Part shown: positions 12,671 to 24,765 of the stretch, piece by piece
How the letters are laid out: every line of letters starts with the position of its first letter
How positions within the stretch are numbered: position 1 is the first letter of the stretch
Assembly (NCBI GenBank): GCA_022266195.1
Contig: WHVY01000001.1
Location: 21,390,001-21,454,000, forward strand
Direction: 5' to 3'
From: Tetranychus cinnabarinus
Taxonomy: Eukaryota > Arthropoda > Arachnida > Trombidiformes > Tetranychidae
Length of the DNA stretch: 64,000 bases
Translations under genes and position numbers: made by a program
The notes under the pieces: model-generated
Told to the model about the DNA's origin: nothing
The model's input: the letters and a program-made list of their open reading frames with translations, nothing else
Databases searched by the model: none

Positions 12671-15513
12671 TCATACAATTGAACAACAACGACAATATCT
12701 TTGTCTTCCAACTCCTTGCGAGGGTGGAGGGGTGGTTGGGGCAAAATAAGCATGAACTTTGAGATCAGGCAAATGGCTCTGTAAAAGAAATGAGAAGAAC
12801 AATGAAAAGACATTAAGATATGATTTAGATAACTGGACTAATATGCGATAAGAGAGAGAAAAAGGTTTTTGTGTTGAGACGCATTAATTACCTTAAGTCG
12901 ACGTATTCCAGCTCGAGTGATTAATTGACAATCATATAATTCAATTCTCTGAAGTTTATTACAAGCCGCAAGATGATCTAATGAAGAATCAGTGATGAGA
13001 GGACAATTATCCAAATCCAGAGAAACAAGGACATCACAGGCACAGGCACTAGAGCTGAGATGCCTGATACCGTCATCAGTGATAAGTTCACAGTGAGAAA
13101 GACTCTGCCACAAAAAAACAATAAGTTAGAGAGCAATTAAAATAATGAAAAGGATCTCAACCTCAATATTTTAACAAACAGAAATTGTAAATCGAGAAGT
13201 GAAGGAACAATTAATTTACCAATTTTTGGAGCTTTGGGCATCCCATTGATAAATATGCCAAGGCATTGTCGGTAATCAACGTGTTCTCTTCAAGGTCAAG
13301 ATTTTCTAGGTAACGACAATTTCGCGCTAATGCTTGATAACCAGCATCCGTGAAATGTGAACAGCGAGCAACCTCAAGAGTGCGAAGTTTGTGGCATCGT
13401 TGCCCTAAGGCAACCAGTGAATTGTCCGTCAAATGGGTACAATTAGATAAACAAATGTATTTCATATTATGACAATTTTCAGCTAAACTGATGATTGCTT
13501 CGTCGGTGATCAAGCAGCAAGCTTTTAAATTAACAACTTCTAAGTTAGGACAATGTTTCGCCAGTCTACTAATAGCTTCATCATTGATCTTATAGCATAA
13601 TATTGCAATGAAGGCACGAAGCTTTGGACATCCTTGTGCAATACAGACAACTCCAAACGGTGTTACCTTTTCACAATACGAAATGTCAAGTTTCTCCAGG
13701 TGAGGACAACCCTCTCTGTAAATTAATAAAAAGTACAAAATTTAAATTACAAAGATGCGAAATAAATGGGATAGAATCAGGGAAAATCATCATCATTAAT
13801 CAATAGTATTTCAAATTTACTCAGCTTACAGCTTAAACTACTAATATCCTAAAAATTTTCTAGATTCCTGAAATTCATTATCATTTTAACGATCCTAGCT
13901 AATTGTTTGAATTTTGCTTTCCTTCTTTATCTTTTCGTCTGATACAGTCCCACGAAAACTGTTTAAGCACGCAACATAACAAAGAAAGAAGAGAGAGAAA
14001 GAGAGAAAAATAAAGAAAGAAAGGGATAAAGATGATTAAGATAATATTATAAAATAGCGTTGTTGATGTTTTTGTTGTTTTGATGGTGATGATGATGATA
14101 AAAATGATGAATAGCAAAAAAGACAGTGAAAGGTGGGAAAAAGAGAGTTACATGAAACAGGAAGATAAAGAAAGGTAAGAAAGCGAGTAGGAGTGAAGTG
14201 AAGGAAGACGATTTTGGATGGAAACAGCAAGAAGTTATTTACCCGAGAGCCTCCAAGGATCGGTCAGTAATCTCTATACAGGACCCAATATTCAAGCTAG
14301 TCAGCTTTGAACAGTGTTTACTAAGGCTGGCACAAGTGCTATAAAAGATAGAAAATAAGATAAAATGGAGATTTACTAAATATTGAACTAATAATGGAAG
14401 AGAAGAAGATGAGATAAGGATTGAGCTTTGTTCATGACACTGAATATAGTCAATCTAAAACAATAAGGTAAGAAATGGATGAACGGAAAAAAGATAAGGG
14501 CATGATAATTACATACCTATCGGTAAGGTATTTACAGTCATTGAGATTGAGATCTTCAATATTGTTACAATTCTGAGCGAACGTCCGAAGAGCTGAATCG
14601 GTGACAGCTTTGCAGCCTCGTAAGCTGAGTTCTTTGAGAAAACCTCCACATCTTAATGATATATTTTCAACAACAGGACCCTCAATGTCAGTTTGGAAAT
14701 TAAAAAGATCGACCTTTTGCCAATTACTGCCATCAAGAGCTAAGACATTCCAAGACTTTAAATTGACAGCAAATAAAGGTAGAAAAAAATAACATTGATA
14801 AATGAAATAAACAAACAAAAAGCTTTGTGATAATGACATTAGATAGTGATGATTATAAACAAAGGAATTGTTAACAATGAAACAAATGGCCAAAAAGGTC
14901 ATTGACCGTAAACTTGGTACTTCCATTGGGGTTATCCTTGCGATGAATATTTGAAATGAAATTTTTTTTAAGAATCTCCTGATCCATGAATAAATTAAGT
15001 TTATATTATTACCTTTGATACTTGGGCACAACGACAAAGTGATATGACATCCAAATATGAGAATATACGAAGTAACAGCTCTTTGTGAAGTTTACGATTA
15101 ATCAGAGCCTCGTCTTCGTTATTATTACTCCTGAAGATCTGATAGTTTGAATTGACAGAGAAACAAGATGGTTGAAAGTAGAGAAAATGATTAATTCAGA
15201 GAGAAAGAAAGAGAAATCTGATAAAAACATTAGAGATTGGACTTGAGTGGTTACAAAGTGAAAATGGACAAGAAACATTTTAAATGGAAATCAAGAGAAA
15301 GAGGACGATATTTTGATTGAATAATGATGATATAATGAAAAAATAAAACAAAACAATGGAAAAGAGTTAAATGGCAGAACAAAGAGAGAAAAGGGAAAGA
15401 GAAGAGAGAGAGAGAGAGAGGAAGAGAGCTAACGAAGGAAAAGTAGAAAGGGATTCTAATATTGAAAATGAAAACAAAAATCAAAACATTGACATTACCT
15501 TCGTCATCACCAT
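12671..15513 (-). CDS. FBXL20: F-box/LRR protein, FBXL2/FBXL20 family
   Basis: Seven coding exons on the minus strand: 15499-15513, 15013-15138, 14517-14755, 14243-14338, 13220-13715, 12892-13104 and 12671-12778. All have GT..AG borders and consistent phase, giving 430 aa, very close to human FBXL20 (436 aa). The F-box is in exon 2 (LINRKLHKELLLRIFSYLDV), followed by SWNVLALDGSNW and about 11-12 cysteine-containing LRRs (CxxIEDLNLNDC, HLEKLDISYC, LRTLEVARC, RIELYDC). The protein ends in CSIV, a CAAX-type box, as FBXL2 and FBXL20 end in prenylated CAAX motifs. F-box proteins recruit substrates to SCF (Skp1-Cul1-F-box) ubiquitin ligases; FBXL20 is linked to synaptic RIM1 and Vps34 turnover in mammals. 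The first exon encodes only MVMTK. Confidence 0.95.
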
Positions 15514-17450
15514 CGGACCAGCGATTCTAGAATAGACCTGATACCAGATCAAGCTTGATTATTTCCTAGCGAAAACAACACATAAAATTAAAAAAAAGTT
15601 TATGCCAAAGTAATTAAGCATAATCATGGTTTCTTTTGATAAATTTTACTCCTCTTGTTACTCGAGAGAGACTGAAGCTTTAGTTAAATGGAAATAAAGA
15701 TCTGAAGTGACTGATGCAAGCAAAACAACCAACCTACAGATGGAGCTATGAGAAAACAAAAGATCATATGTTTAAATTTTTTTCAATCCTTTTCATGATT
15801 GAGAATTTGATTTTTCAGTTTTGACGTTTCCAACAATTTTGATTAGTTTTGATTCAATTAACCATCATCAGCATCAGCATCATTTTTTTTCCTTATTAAA
15901 TTTCGTTTAAACCTGACCTTGATTAGAATTGTGATGCATCAACAACAATTTGATGTTGAGAAATTTCAAAGTAACGTTTGTTGTAAACAAAAAAGTATTA
16001 TTATACCAATTCAATGAATATAACTTGATCTAGTTAAGGTGGTTTTATTGTCATTTGTTTGGTCTGTAGTGTTGAACTATCATTTCTAATTGTAAATCGA
16101 ATGATATTTGACGGTTAAAATGTCAATTCAATATTTCGCCCTTCAATCTGGTTAACATCATTAGATTGATGACCTAATTGTAAACTTTCTGGATTATCCA
16201 TTTCGGATTTTTGTACATAACACATGTAGTGAATTTCTGTGGTGAGTATTTTTTACGGTTCTCTAGTAATTTTCCAAATCTAATAAAAGGTTAATATCTT
16301 ATATCTTTTTATTAAATGTCAGTTGGATTCAATCAAATGGATTATCGATGTTTGCTTGAATTTTACGAAGATAGGATCAATTAGCTGAAAACATGGCGAC
16401 GATTAACGAAATAAATAATCACTTGGAAATCTTCTTTTTTCTGTTTGGACTAAATAAGTTTAGTATGGAATCCTTTCAGAATTCTTTGCTCGGGTCATGA
16501 ATTCTGTCAATGATCTTGCCGGGTCAATTACGATGTATCCCCCATGGAAAAATATTGGCAAATAATCAGCTAAATAATGGCTAAATCAGCGTATAGCTGA
16601 AAGATGAATGCTGAACCGGTGAACTGTAATGTACTTTTGAAGTCCAAGTATCTCAAAGCTTAAACAATGTTCAATCGTAAGTTGATTGCTATGCATTGCT
16701 ATTTTTCCTTGCAACCTGACAAAAAAAGTCTAAAAATTTACATCATTTTTTCTCTCTCATTTCCACCAGATCGTATTTTATTTTTCTTATTAACGCTTAA
16801 ATACCTGGACTCCATTTGGCTATTCAAAACCTCTAATTCGAACATATTTGTATTTCGATTTGGTATTATCACTCATCATATGGTTTAATTACTATCATCC
16901 ATAATCAACTTTGTGATACAAGCAGTTTGCTTATGTTGAACTGCGTAAAAAAGATTATCAAGAGAATATTATTACTCTTGTTATGGAACTGACGAATGGA
17001 TATGGCATTTCTCTTTTATCCTCGCTTTATTTGTGAAAGCTCTGGCTGTGCTTTTTACATGATGTATTTCCGTTTAAGTTAACGATGAGCAATACAAATC
17101 AAAGAAATCAAATGAGAACACACAAAATTGTTTATCGTTTTTTTATGGTTTTGTTCTTACAATTATGCTATGTAATTGCCTGTGTAAAGGGATTCATCAC
17201 AATCTCAGTCATACTAGATAAATCTTTCAGTTTTTTATAAATTTGATTGGATTTTCAGACGAATCGCTATTTCTTGTTATTTCATTGCATCACCAGCTGA
17301 TTTTGTTTACATTTTAACGTTATCGAATTCAGACCTATCAGTCGTGGTCTTCGTGATTCTGAGTTAATTGAATTCTTGATTGTGGTCTAATTTTACCTTA
17401 ACTAATTTTTTGTGTTTGTAAGCTGAAAGTATTATCATAATTTTATTCAA
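15514..17450. other. Intergenic, no gene seen
   Basis: Upstream flank of FBXL20. Apart from the CCATCT motif at 15736-15746 I see only AT-rich sequence with short random frames on both strands. Confidence 0.6.
15736..15746 (-). promoter_or_regulatory. CCATCT motif (site 3) upstream of FBXL20
   Basis: On the minus strand it reads GCTCCATCTGT, in the same sense as FBXL20 and about 220 bp before its start codon. The eight-base core GCTCCATC matches the site before the MAST gene (20409-20417). Confidence 0.4.
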
Positions 17451-17804
17451 ATGGATGTGATATATAAAGTGAAACCAATCTTCGGTGAAGATTACATTGA
17501 TCGTTAGGAGATTTACACCACAAGAAGCTTGGCTTAATAAACAACCATTCATGATTTTCGATCCTTTTCTTGGCACAGCTATGGTGAAGTCAATATTGCC
17601 CGACATATTACACGTGCAGCTCAAATATTTTGTCCAGCTTGTTGTTCAATTTACCCAGAGAAAGATCCTGGTCAGGCTGCAAATGTAAAAGATATCGATG
17701 ATACTTTGAACGAGATACAAAAATTTCTCTTCACCCGAAGCCTTCAAGATAAACAAGCAAGACCCCAGATATCTGAGATCAAAGACAGAAGGCTCGAAGA
17801 ATAA
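17451..17804 (+). pseudogene. Possible degraded coding sequence, unidentified
   Basis: One frame beginning with ATG at 17451 has stops at 17505 and at 17535-17540, then stays open for 87 codons to a TAA at 17802-17804. The open part has protein-like composition, with Cys and charged residues (for example FCPACCSIYPEKDPG and FLFTRSLQDKQ), and reads less like random AT-rich DNA than its neighbours. I do not recognise a family. It could be a decayed gene, a displaced exon, or chance. Confidence 0.3.
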
Positions 17805-19626
17805 TGATTTAGACGTGAAATTTACTCTGGATTATATTATCTTGCTTTCACTCAAATTATAGCCAATTGATTGCAACCCATACTTCCAACAGAATTATAT
17901 TAAACGACTGTCATTATTTATAAGAATAATTGAATTAGAGGAAACACATCAACCATCATTTGATAAGATAACTTTTTTGAAAAAAATCGGGACGTCAATG
18001 GGAAAAACGGAAAAAAATATCTCGTCTAATTTCAAACTGAAATGAGTGTTCATTTTAAAGGGTGTTAAGGTTTATTTGTTCCAAAATGGAAAGGAGAAAA
18101 AACAAGCTTACCCTAAGATAAAGATGAAAATGATGATAACATGACAATGATAATGAATTAGATGATAGAGATTCAATTACATTGGTGCTTTTCATCTTTA
18201 TCTTAAGGTAAGTTTGTTTTTTCTCTTTTCCATTTTGGAACAAATAAACCTTAACACCCTTTATTTTGAACTTGCAACCAGATAATGATAAAAAAATGAT
18301 TCAAAAAAGATGACTGTTTTAGTGATTATTGAATGCAACGAGCAAAGAAAAAAATTACCAATGTAGATTAACTTTAATTAATAATACAGTCAAAGAAAAT
18401 GAGTTTGATCAAAACAGAATTATCTTTGCGCATATTGACAAGTCAATTGAATATGAGACAATTGTAAACAATCGTCCCCGTAGATTCATTATTAATGGTG
18501 ATGACCGGACAAAATTTTCAATTGATCAAAATATTTGCAGTTTTTTAATATTCTCGAATTTTTTAACTTGTCATTACGCACAAAGATAATCTTTTTACGC
18601 CCAAACGCATTTTCTTTAGCTGTTTTATTCATTAGAAATTCAACATTTGTTTAAGCAATCGTCATCTCTAATAAATCTCTCAATTAAATTTTTAGAATTT
18701 CCAATTTCCTTTGGTTTCATACTTTAAGTTGATGGAATGATAATGTAGGCAATGAGAATTAATGATTCCAACTGCTGTTATAACAAGGATTGTGAAAATT
18801 AAGCCTAAATTATGCTCACCAATCACATCTAAATTGACTTTAAATCACTTATTTTAGCTTAATTATCAACTGAATAAACAAGAAAAAATAAAATTGCAAT
18901 AAGCTTTCTTTTTGAATTTTTCACTCTTCTGATTTGACTCATTCATTCCCCACAACTCATCTGTTGTTCCCTTTACTTGTAGTCTCCTTTTTTTGTTGTC
19001 TCTTGTGATTTCAAGTAATTCCATCTTTCCAGAAAACAACAATCAGTGAAGATGGAATTTGTTTTAACTAAAATTAATCATCAACCTTTAAATTGGTTTT
19101 ACAAGTGAATAGGTCTATAATTAGCTAAATTGTATTGTTAAATTGTCTGAGGTAAGTTGCAAAATACATTTCAATAAATCTTATCCTCCACCCAAAAACA
19201 TACACATTACGCATACAGTTTACAACATACAACATATAAAATAAATGTATATTCCCTTTTTTTTCTCCTATTTATTCATAATTTATTGCATTTAATTGAT
19301 TAAAATCCTATTTTCTTTTTTGTCTATGTTAACTATTCTACTATCTCATATGTTTTTGTCATCCAACCATCAACAATCATTATCATTTATCTGGCAACCT
19401 GATGCTGTTTGATCTCCAATTGATGAAGCGTGTTCCTTTTTTATATTGCTTTGTGTACAACTCATCCCGTTCGTATTACATGGTGATCATTTTGTGTGTA
19501 TAACTAACATCAGTCATTAATTATTAAGAGTAAAAAATTATCTTCCATCAAGCTACCACCGAAGAGCCAATTGGAAAACCATGATTGCTGTGTTAATCAT
19601 GGATCTGTTGATGCATTTAAACCTTG
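17805..19626. other. Intergenic, non-coding apart from the hairpin
   Basis: AT-rich sequence with no recognisable gene other than the inverted repeat at 18058-18262. The short + frame at about 18329-18589 has no family resemblance and is left uncalled. Confidence 0.5.
18058..18262. repeat. Foldback/MITE-like inverted repeat
   Basis: Two arms of about 73-75 bp, 18058-18130 and 18188-18262, are close reverse complements (outer end AAGGGTGTTAAGG, inner end AAGATGAAAA) and are separated by about 57 bp. Weaker pairing seems to extend about 10 bp further on each side. The layout fits a small non-autonomous inverted-repeat element or a hairpin-forming duplication. I see no clear target site duplication. 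Confidence 0.8.
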
Positions 19627-19636
19627 TATATAAAAT
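19627..19636 (+). promoter_or_regulatory. TATA box candidate
   Basis: TATATAAAAT is a good TATA-box match in a region without another gene. It would place a transcription start near 19655-19665, about 50-60 bp before a strong splice donor (ATG|GTGAGT at 19716/19717). Confidence 0.4.
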
Positions 19637-19713
19637 AGACTAATGAAATAAGGTCGATTCTATGGTATTCATCAATCAACAATCGTTAATCAAGGCTAGA
19701 AAGGATAAATTTA

Positions 19714-20226
19714 ATGGTGAGTTATCTCTTCCTCTTTATTTCATTTCCCTCCCTCGTGAAGAGAGAAAGAGAGCAATGAAAAATACGATTTTCTAGCTCT
19801 CTTTCCTTTCTTTCCTTTTTCATTTTTCCCCTTACTTTCTTTCTTCTTTGTTTCTCTCTTTCTCTTTTTCTTTCTCTATCTCTTTCTCTTCAAACTTCCT
19901 TCGCTTTTGGAGATTTGAAAAGTGATTTCAAACCAAAACACACACAAAATCTCTAATATGGCGTTGAGTATGAGTAACATAAACGTTTTAAATTATTTTC
20001 GTTTTTTATTTTTTTCTGTATTTTCACTTGATTCACCTCATCAGTGATTATTTTACGTCTTCTCTGTATTAATGTTCCTCACCATGCGTCTACTTTTGTT
20101 TACCCCACATATGTATTACAGGTTTACTATATTGGATCAAACATTGAACATCAAACTTGTCTCGCTCTCAGAAATGTACACAATTATCTCAACAATGGTT
20201 TTAATGACAAACCAAAGTTTATTTAG
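19714..20226 (+). CDS. Possible small two-exon gene (35 aa)
   Basis: Tentative. An ATG at 19714-19716 is followed at once by the donor GTGAGT. An acceptor (TATTACAG, ending 20121) opens an exon at 20122 that, joined to the ATG, gives 35 codons (MVYYIGSNIEHQTC...) ending with TAG at 20224-20226. A TATA box lies about 80 bp upstream and an AATAAA signal about 125 bp downstream (near 20351). Placing the start codon exactly at the exon end is unusual; extra exons or a purely non-coding transcript are possible. It could also be a 5' leader of the MAST gene. The peptide is not recognised. Confidence 0.25.
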
Positions 20227-20408
20227 ATTTTAGTTTTGTGCCATAATTCTCAATCGTCATCGTATCTCAATCTCATCCTGAGAAATTTTTCCCATCAAAC
20301 AACTTTCATCACAACTCACGTGTTCTCCACTTATTGGTAACAACTCTGAAATAAAGAAACATAAATTAAAAAACTGTGCTAAAGTGAATCATTGTGTACT
20401 CCAACAAT

Positions 20409-20417
20409 GCTCCATCT
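20409..20417 (+). promoter_or_regulatory. CCATCT motif (site 4) upstream of MAST
   Basis: Reads GCTCCATCT, about 110 bp upstream of the MAST start codon and in the same sense as the gene. One of six copies of the core in non-coding DNA of this window. Confidence 0.4.
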
Positions 20418-20524
20418 ACGAAAAAAAGAAATCTTCTCTAATTATTAGACTAGATAATTCCAGCTTCAATTATTGTGATCTCAATTTTTGCTGTAAAACA
20501 AAAAGAAAGCAAGAAACGTGAAAC

Positions 20525-23500
20525 ATGAGTGTAAACTCTGTATTTCGAGAAAGGATTCCCCGTGCAATTGAGGAGATGGAGGAAAAGTTAGAACAATTTA
20601 TTAATGACAACAGAGAGTTAATTCCTGAGTTGGTTAATGATGCAGTTACGAGTTTTGTACATCATCAAGTTATTGAGATGGCTAAAGATTGTCTACAGAA
20701 ATCTAAAGAGAAACAGCTTGTCTCTCAGCATTTTTATGAAATGTCAGAGAATCTTGAAAGATTAATGCAAGAGGTGTGTAGATTACTTTTATTCACTTTA
20801 TTCATTAGTAAAGATCGCAACGAATATATTAACTATCATGTTGTTTTTACAGTGCCAAGAGAAGTCAAATATTGCTGCACACCATCTCAAGAAATTGATT
20901 CGTAAACTCATGGTCATTGTTTCTAGACCAGCTCGCCTTCTTGAATTTTTGGTAATGACCATTCATTGTAGTTCTTTCGTTATATTTTTGTATTTACTCT
21001 GTACTCAATTTACTTATGAGTGTTCTTCGCTTTTATCCTTGTTTCACAGAAAAATGAATCTGAACATAAATCCGAACGACCTGTAGAAACCGATGGTACT
21101 CGGTCTAAGACATTAATGGAACTAAAGCAACAACTCCCTTCTTATATTGGAACCAAATTGGGTATAAACAGAAATTCATTTTTAAGTAAGTAATCTCATT
21201 TTACGGTATATTTTATTCTGAAGCAATCTAATTTTTCTATTGTTTTTTTGTCTTCTCGTTTATAGATCTTGTAAATGATAATGATGGTGAAAATGATCAA
21301 GATGACGATGATAAAGATAACGAAAACCGTAAATCTGAAAAAGAAGTTGTTTTTGAATCTCCAGTGAAGCAACCCTGCGAAGAGGACTACGAAACAATTA
21401 AATTAATTAGCAATGGGGCTTATGGGTAAGATTGCAACTTCAATTGTTAATTATACAATACTTATACATATTCATTCCACCGTAATTAGCCTCTAATATT
21501 CTTTGGCTTTATTATCTTTTATAGAGGGGTCTATTTGGTTCGTCATAAGGAAAGTCGTCAAAAATTTGCCATGAAAAAGATTGACAAACAAAGCTTAATC
21601 TTACGCAATCAAGTTGAGCAAGCTTTTGCTGAAAGGGACATCATGAGTTTTACAGACAATCCATTTGTTGTTAGTTTATATTGTAGCTTTGAAACTAAGG
21701 TAAACATATCTTAATATAAAACTTAATAACATAAAATGCTAAGTCAACTATTCTGATAGAAATGTTTTTATTTACTCTTCTCCCTTTCTTTGCTCTCACA
21801 GCGATATCTCTGTCTTGTTATGGAATATGTTGAAGGAGGTGATTTGGCGACTCTTCTCAAGAACATGGGACCTCTGCCAGTTGATCTAGCTAGGTTTTAT
21901 TTCGCTGAGACTGTACTTGCTGTTGAATATCTTCATAGTTATGGAATAGTTCATCGAGATCTTAAGCCAGAAAATCTTCTCATCACAGCCTTGGGTCACA
22001 TCAAGTTAACTGACTTTGGATTATCTAAGATTGGTTTAATGAACTTAGCAACCAATATTTGTGAAGAGCATTTAAGTAAAAAAGATACGAAAGAATTTCT
22101 CGATAAACAAGTCTGTGGAACTCCAGAATATATTGCTCCGGAGGTAATATCCCGTCAAGGTTACGGTAAACCGGTTGACTGGTGGTCTATGGGCATTATA
22201 TTGTACGAATTACTCATCGGTTGTGTACCATTTTTCGGTGAAACTCCTGAAGAGCTTTTTGCTCATGTGATAAATGATGAGATTACATGGCCAGACGAGG
22301 AAGATTGGTCTTTACCAGAGGATGCAAAAGATTTAATCTCAAAACTTTTAAAGCAACATCCCATCGAAAGATTAGGAACTGTAGGTGCTCATGAGGTTAA
22401 AGAACATTCATTCTTTGATGGTATCAATTGGGATGATTTACTTCGCCAAAAGGCTGAATTTGTGCCTCAATTGGATAATGATGAAGACACTAGTTACTTT
22501 GATACCCGACTTGATAGGTATAATCACGAGATCGATGATTCAGAGGAACAAGATGATACTGACGAAAGCTCAAGTTCGATGTTCAGCAGTTTTTCTTCGT
22601 GTTCACCTAAATACCACCGAGTTTATTCTCGAATAGAGCAAGAGTTGGCTCAAGAAAAGCTGATGAAGTCATCTTCAACTTCCTCTATTTTGGATGAAAA
22701 TGTTCAAACTCCTTGTTTAAATGAATCCTTACCACCAATTTTGAATGGTTCAGTAGCAAGTGAAGTACAAGTGTCATCAGAGAAACGTGAATCTAATGAA
22801 GTTAAATCAACGGAAAGTTTAACCGCATCTGAAGATAATGAATCAACTGTTGATTTAGAAAAACCTCAAGCCCTGCAACACAGCACGCCTGAATTATCTC
22901 AAACTGAGTCAGAAGACTTTTCTCCTAAAGTTACTAGAAGAAGGAAACCATTCATGAATATAAAACTATCTTGTATACCACGGTTTTCCATCAGTGGTGA
23001 TAGTGATGACAGAAAAAATGATTCTAAAATCAATGAATCCAAACAGAATGAGTCTAATAATCAGGTTAAATCATCTTCAAAGGAAACTAATGAAGGAAGA
23101 GACTGTACTGATAGTGGTACAAGTGTTGGTGCAAATGGAAGCTCTGGTAGCAGTAATAGTAGTAATAGTAGTCAAAAACCGTCAAAATCTCAAATCCCTA
23201 GATCATCTCATTTCCCTGTACAGTTAAATGCGTTAAAAAATAATACCAAAGGAAGAGCTGTGATTAAATCAGCCTCAGCTACAGGCCTCTCTCTCATGAT
23301 ACCAACAGAGGATGTTAAGAATAAAGCTTGTTCTATCACTTCATCGGGGGGTTCAAGTACCAGTTCCCGTGATACCTCACCCAATCGTGAGCTTGCTGGT
23401 CCTTTGGGCCATTCACTAAAGCCACCGATAATTATCCGTAAAGGTCCAAGAGGATTTGGCTTTACTTTAAGGGCAATCAGAGTGTATTACGGTGATTCCG

Positions 23501-24765
23501 ATCTATATACTGTTCATCATCTGGTACTTGCCGTTGAAAACAATAGTCCCGCATTTGAAGCTGGACTCAGACCAAACGCTTTGATTACTCATATCAATGG
23601 TGAACCTATTCAAGGTCTCCTTCATCATCAGGTTCTTCAGCTTGTTCTTTCTGGTGGTGATAAGATAAATATAAGAACAACTCCACTGGAAAATACATCA
23701 ATCAAAACTGGAGGTCGTCGTCGACATCCATCTTCAGGTCGTATGACTCGCCGTCCTAATTTGATGAGTCATAAAAAAAATGCTCCTATTAAAAGGACTG
23801 ATTCTGATAAACGTCGACGTTCATCGCTTTTACGCAAATTAAGCTCCAAACGGGCCAGTGCTGAAATTCAACAATTAATGGCATGTGGTGGAGCTGGTGC
23901 CTCTGGTGTTACAGGTGGCATATCCCCTCCATTACTTACTCCTAGTCGAAGCTATCAATCATTAAATCGTGCATCTGGTAATAATATCACTTCTCATGAT
24001 GGAACTGTTGATTTACCTCCAACCGCGTCCACAACAGCAACCCCAACTTCCTCATCTGCTATACCTCGCTTTCCAAGATCTCCTCCACCTAATCGTCTTC
24101 ACTGTTCTCCATCCGATTCATCGGCTGCCAATTCTTCTCAAAGCAGCTCACCAAGCTCAAGTGTACCTAATTCACCGGCATCATTAAGTCATTTTCCCCA
24201 TTTTCCTCGTCCCAGCACATTATCTGGTCTAAAACAGCACAAACAAGTTAAATCATTTCGGTCACCACGCCGTAAATCATGTGGTCACATACCTTTATCA
24301 CCTCTTGCACGCACACCGTCACCATCCATCCAACCTGTTTCCACCAGCTCACCCACTCGTTCAAATTGTTCATCATCAGCTTTTCCAGGAGTCCATCAGG
24401 TTGGCTCCTCATCGACAATCCAGTCGTTTATTGTTCACAAAAATAAATTAACTGACTCATCATCCACTACAACCCCTACTCAACCACCACCTACACCAAC
24501 ATTGTCACCCTGCATTACTGCATCAGGTTCCAAATGCTTCTCAAGACCTAAAAGCGCTGAACCAAGTTCACCGTTGCTGAGAAGAGCGTTATCTCCAGAT
24601 CGTTTATTGATTAAACGTAACACTGATCCAAATAAGGCTTCTGGTACAATGAAACACAAAAGGCATTCCTTAGGAGGTCCAGTCTCCTCACCTTTAGCGA
24701 TATCCTCGTTACCACCATCTAACCCAACTAAATTCAGTCAAAATGTGAATACGAAAAATACTTGA
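20525..24765 (+). CDS. MAST: Microtubule-associated Ser/Thr kinase (MAST family)
   Basis: Six coding exons: 20525-20773, 20853-20951, 21050-21185, 21266-21425, 21525-21699 and 21802-24765; phases agree and give 1,260 aa. The N-terminus is the DUF1908 domain typical of MAST kinases (FVHHQVIEMAKDCLQKS, VIVSRPARLLEFL). The AGC-type kinase domain spans about 200-480: glycine loop SNGAYGGVYLV, lysine K232 in FAMKKI, HRDLKPEN (about 324), DFGLSK (about 344), APEV. A PDZ domain follows at about 815-900 (GPRGFGFTL, SPAFEAGLRPNALITHINGE). The C-terminal third is Ser/Pro-rich and disordered. MAST kinases bind microtubules and PDZ ligands such as PTEN; the fly member drop out acts in dynein-dependent transport. 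The last exon is very large (988 codons). Confidence 0.95.

Noticed and set aside
14450..15037. A single 195-aa FBXL frame
   Set aside because: Only the part from 14755 to 14517 is exon; the rest reads through introns. Splice sites on both sides join to the F-box exon and the next LRR exon.
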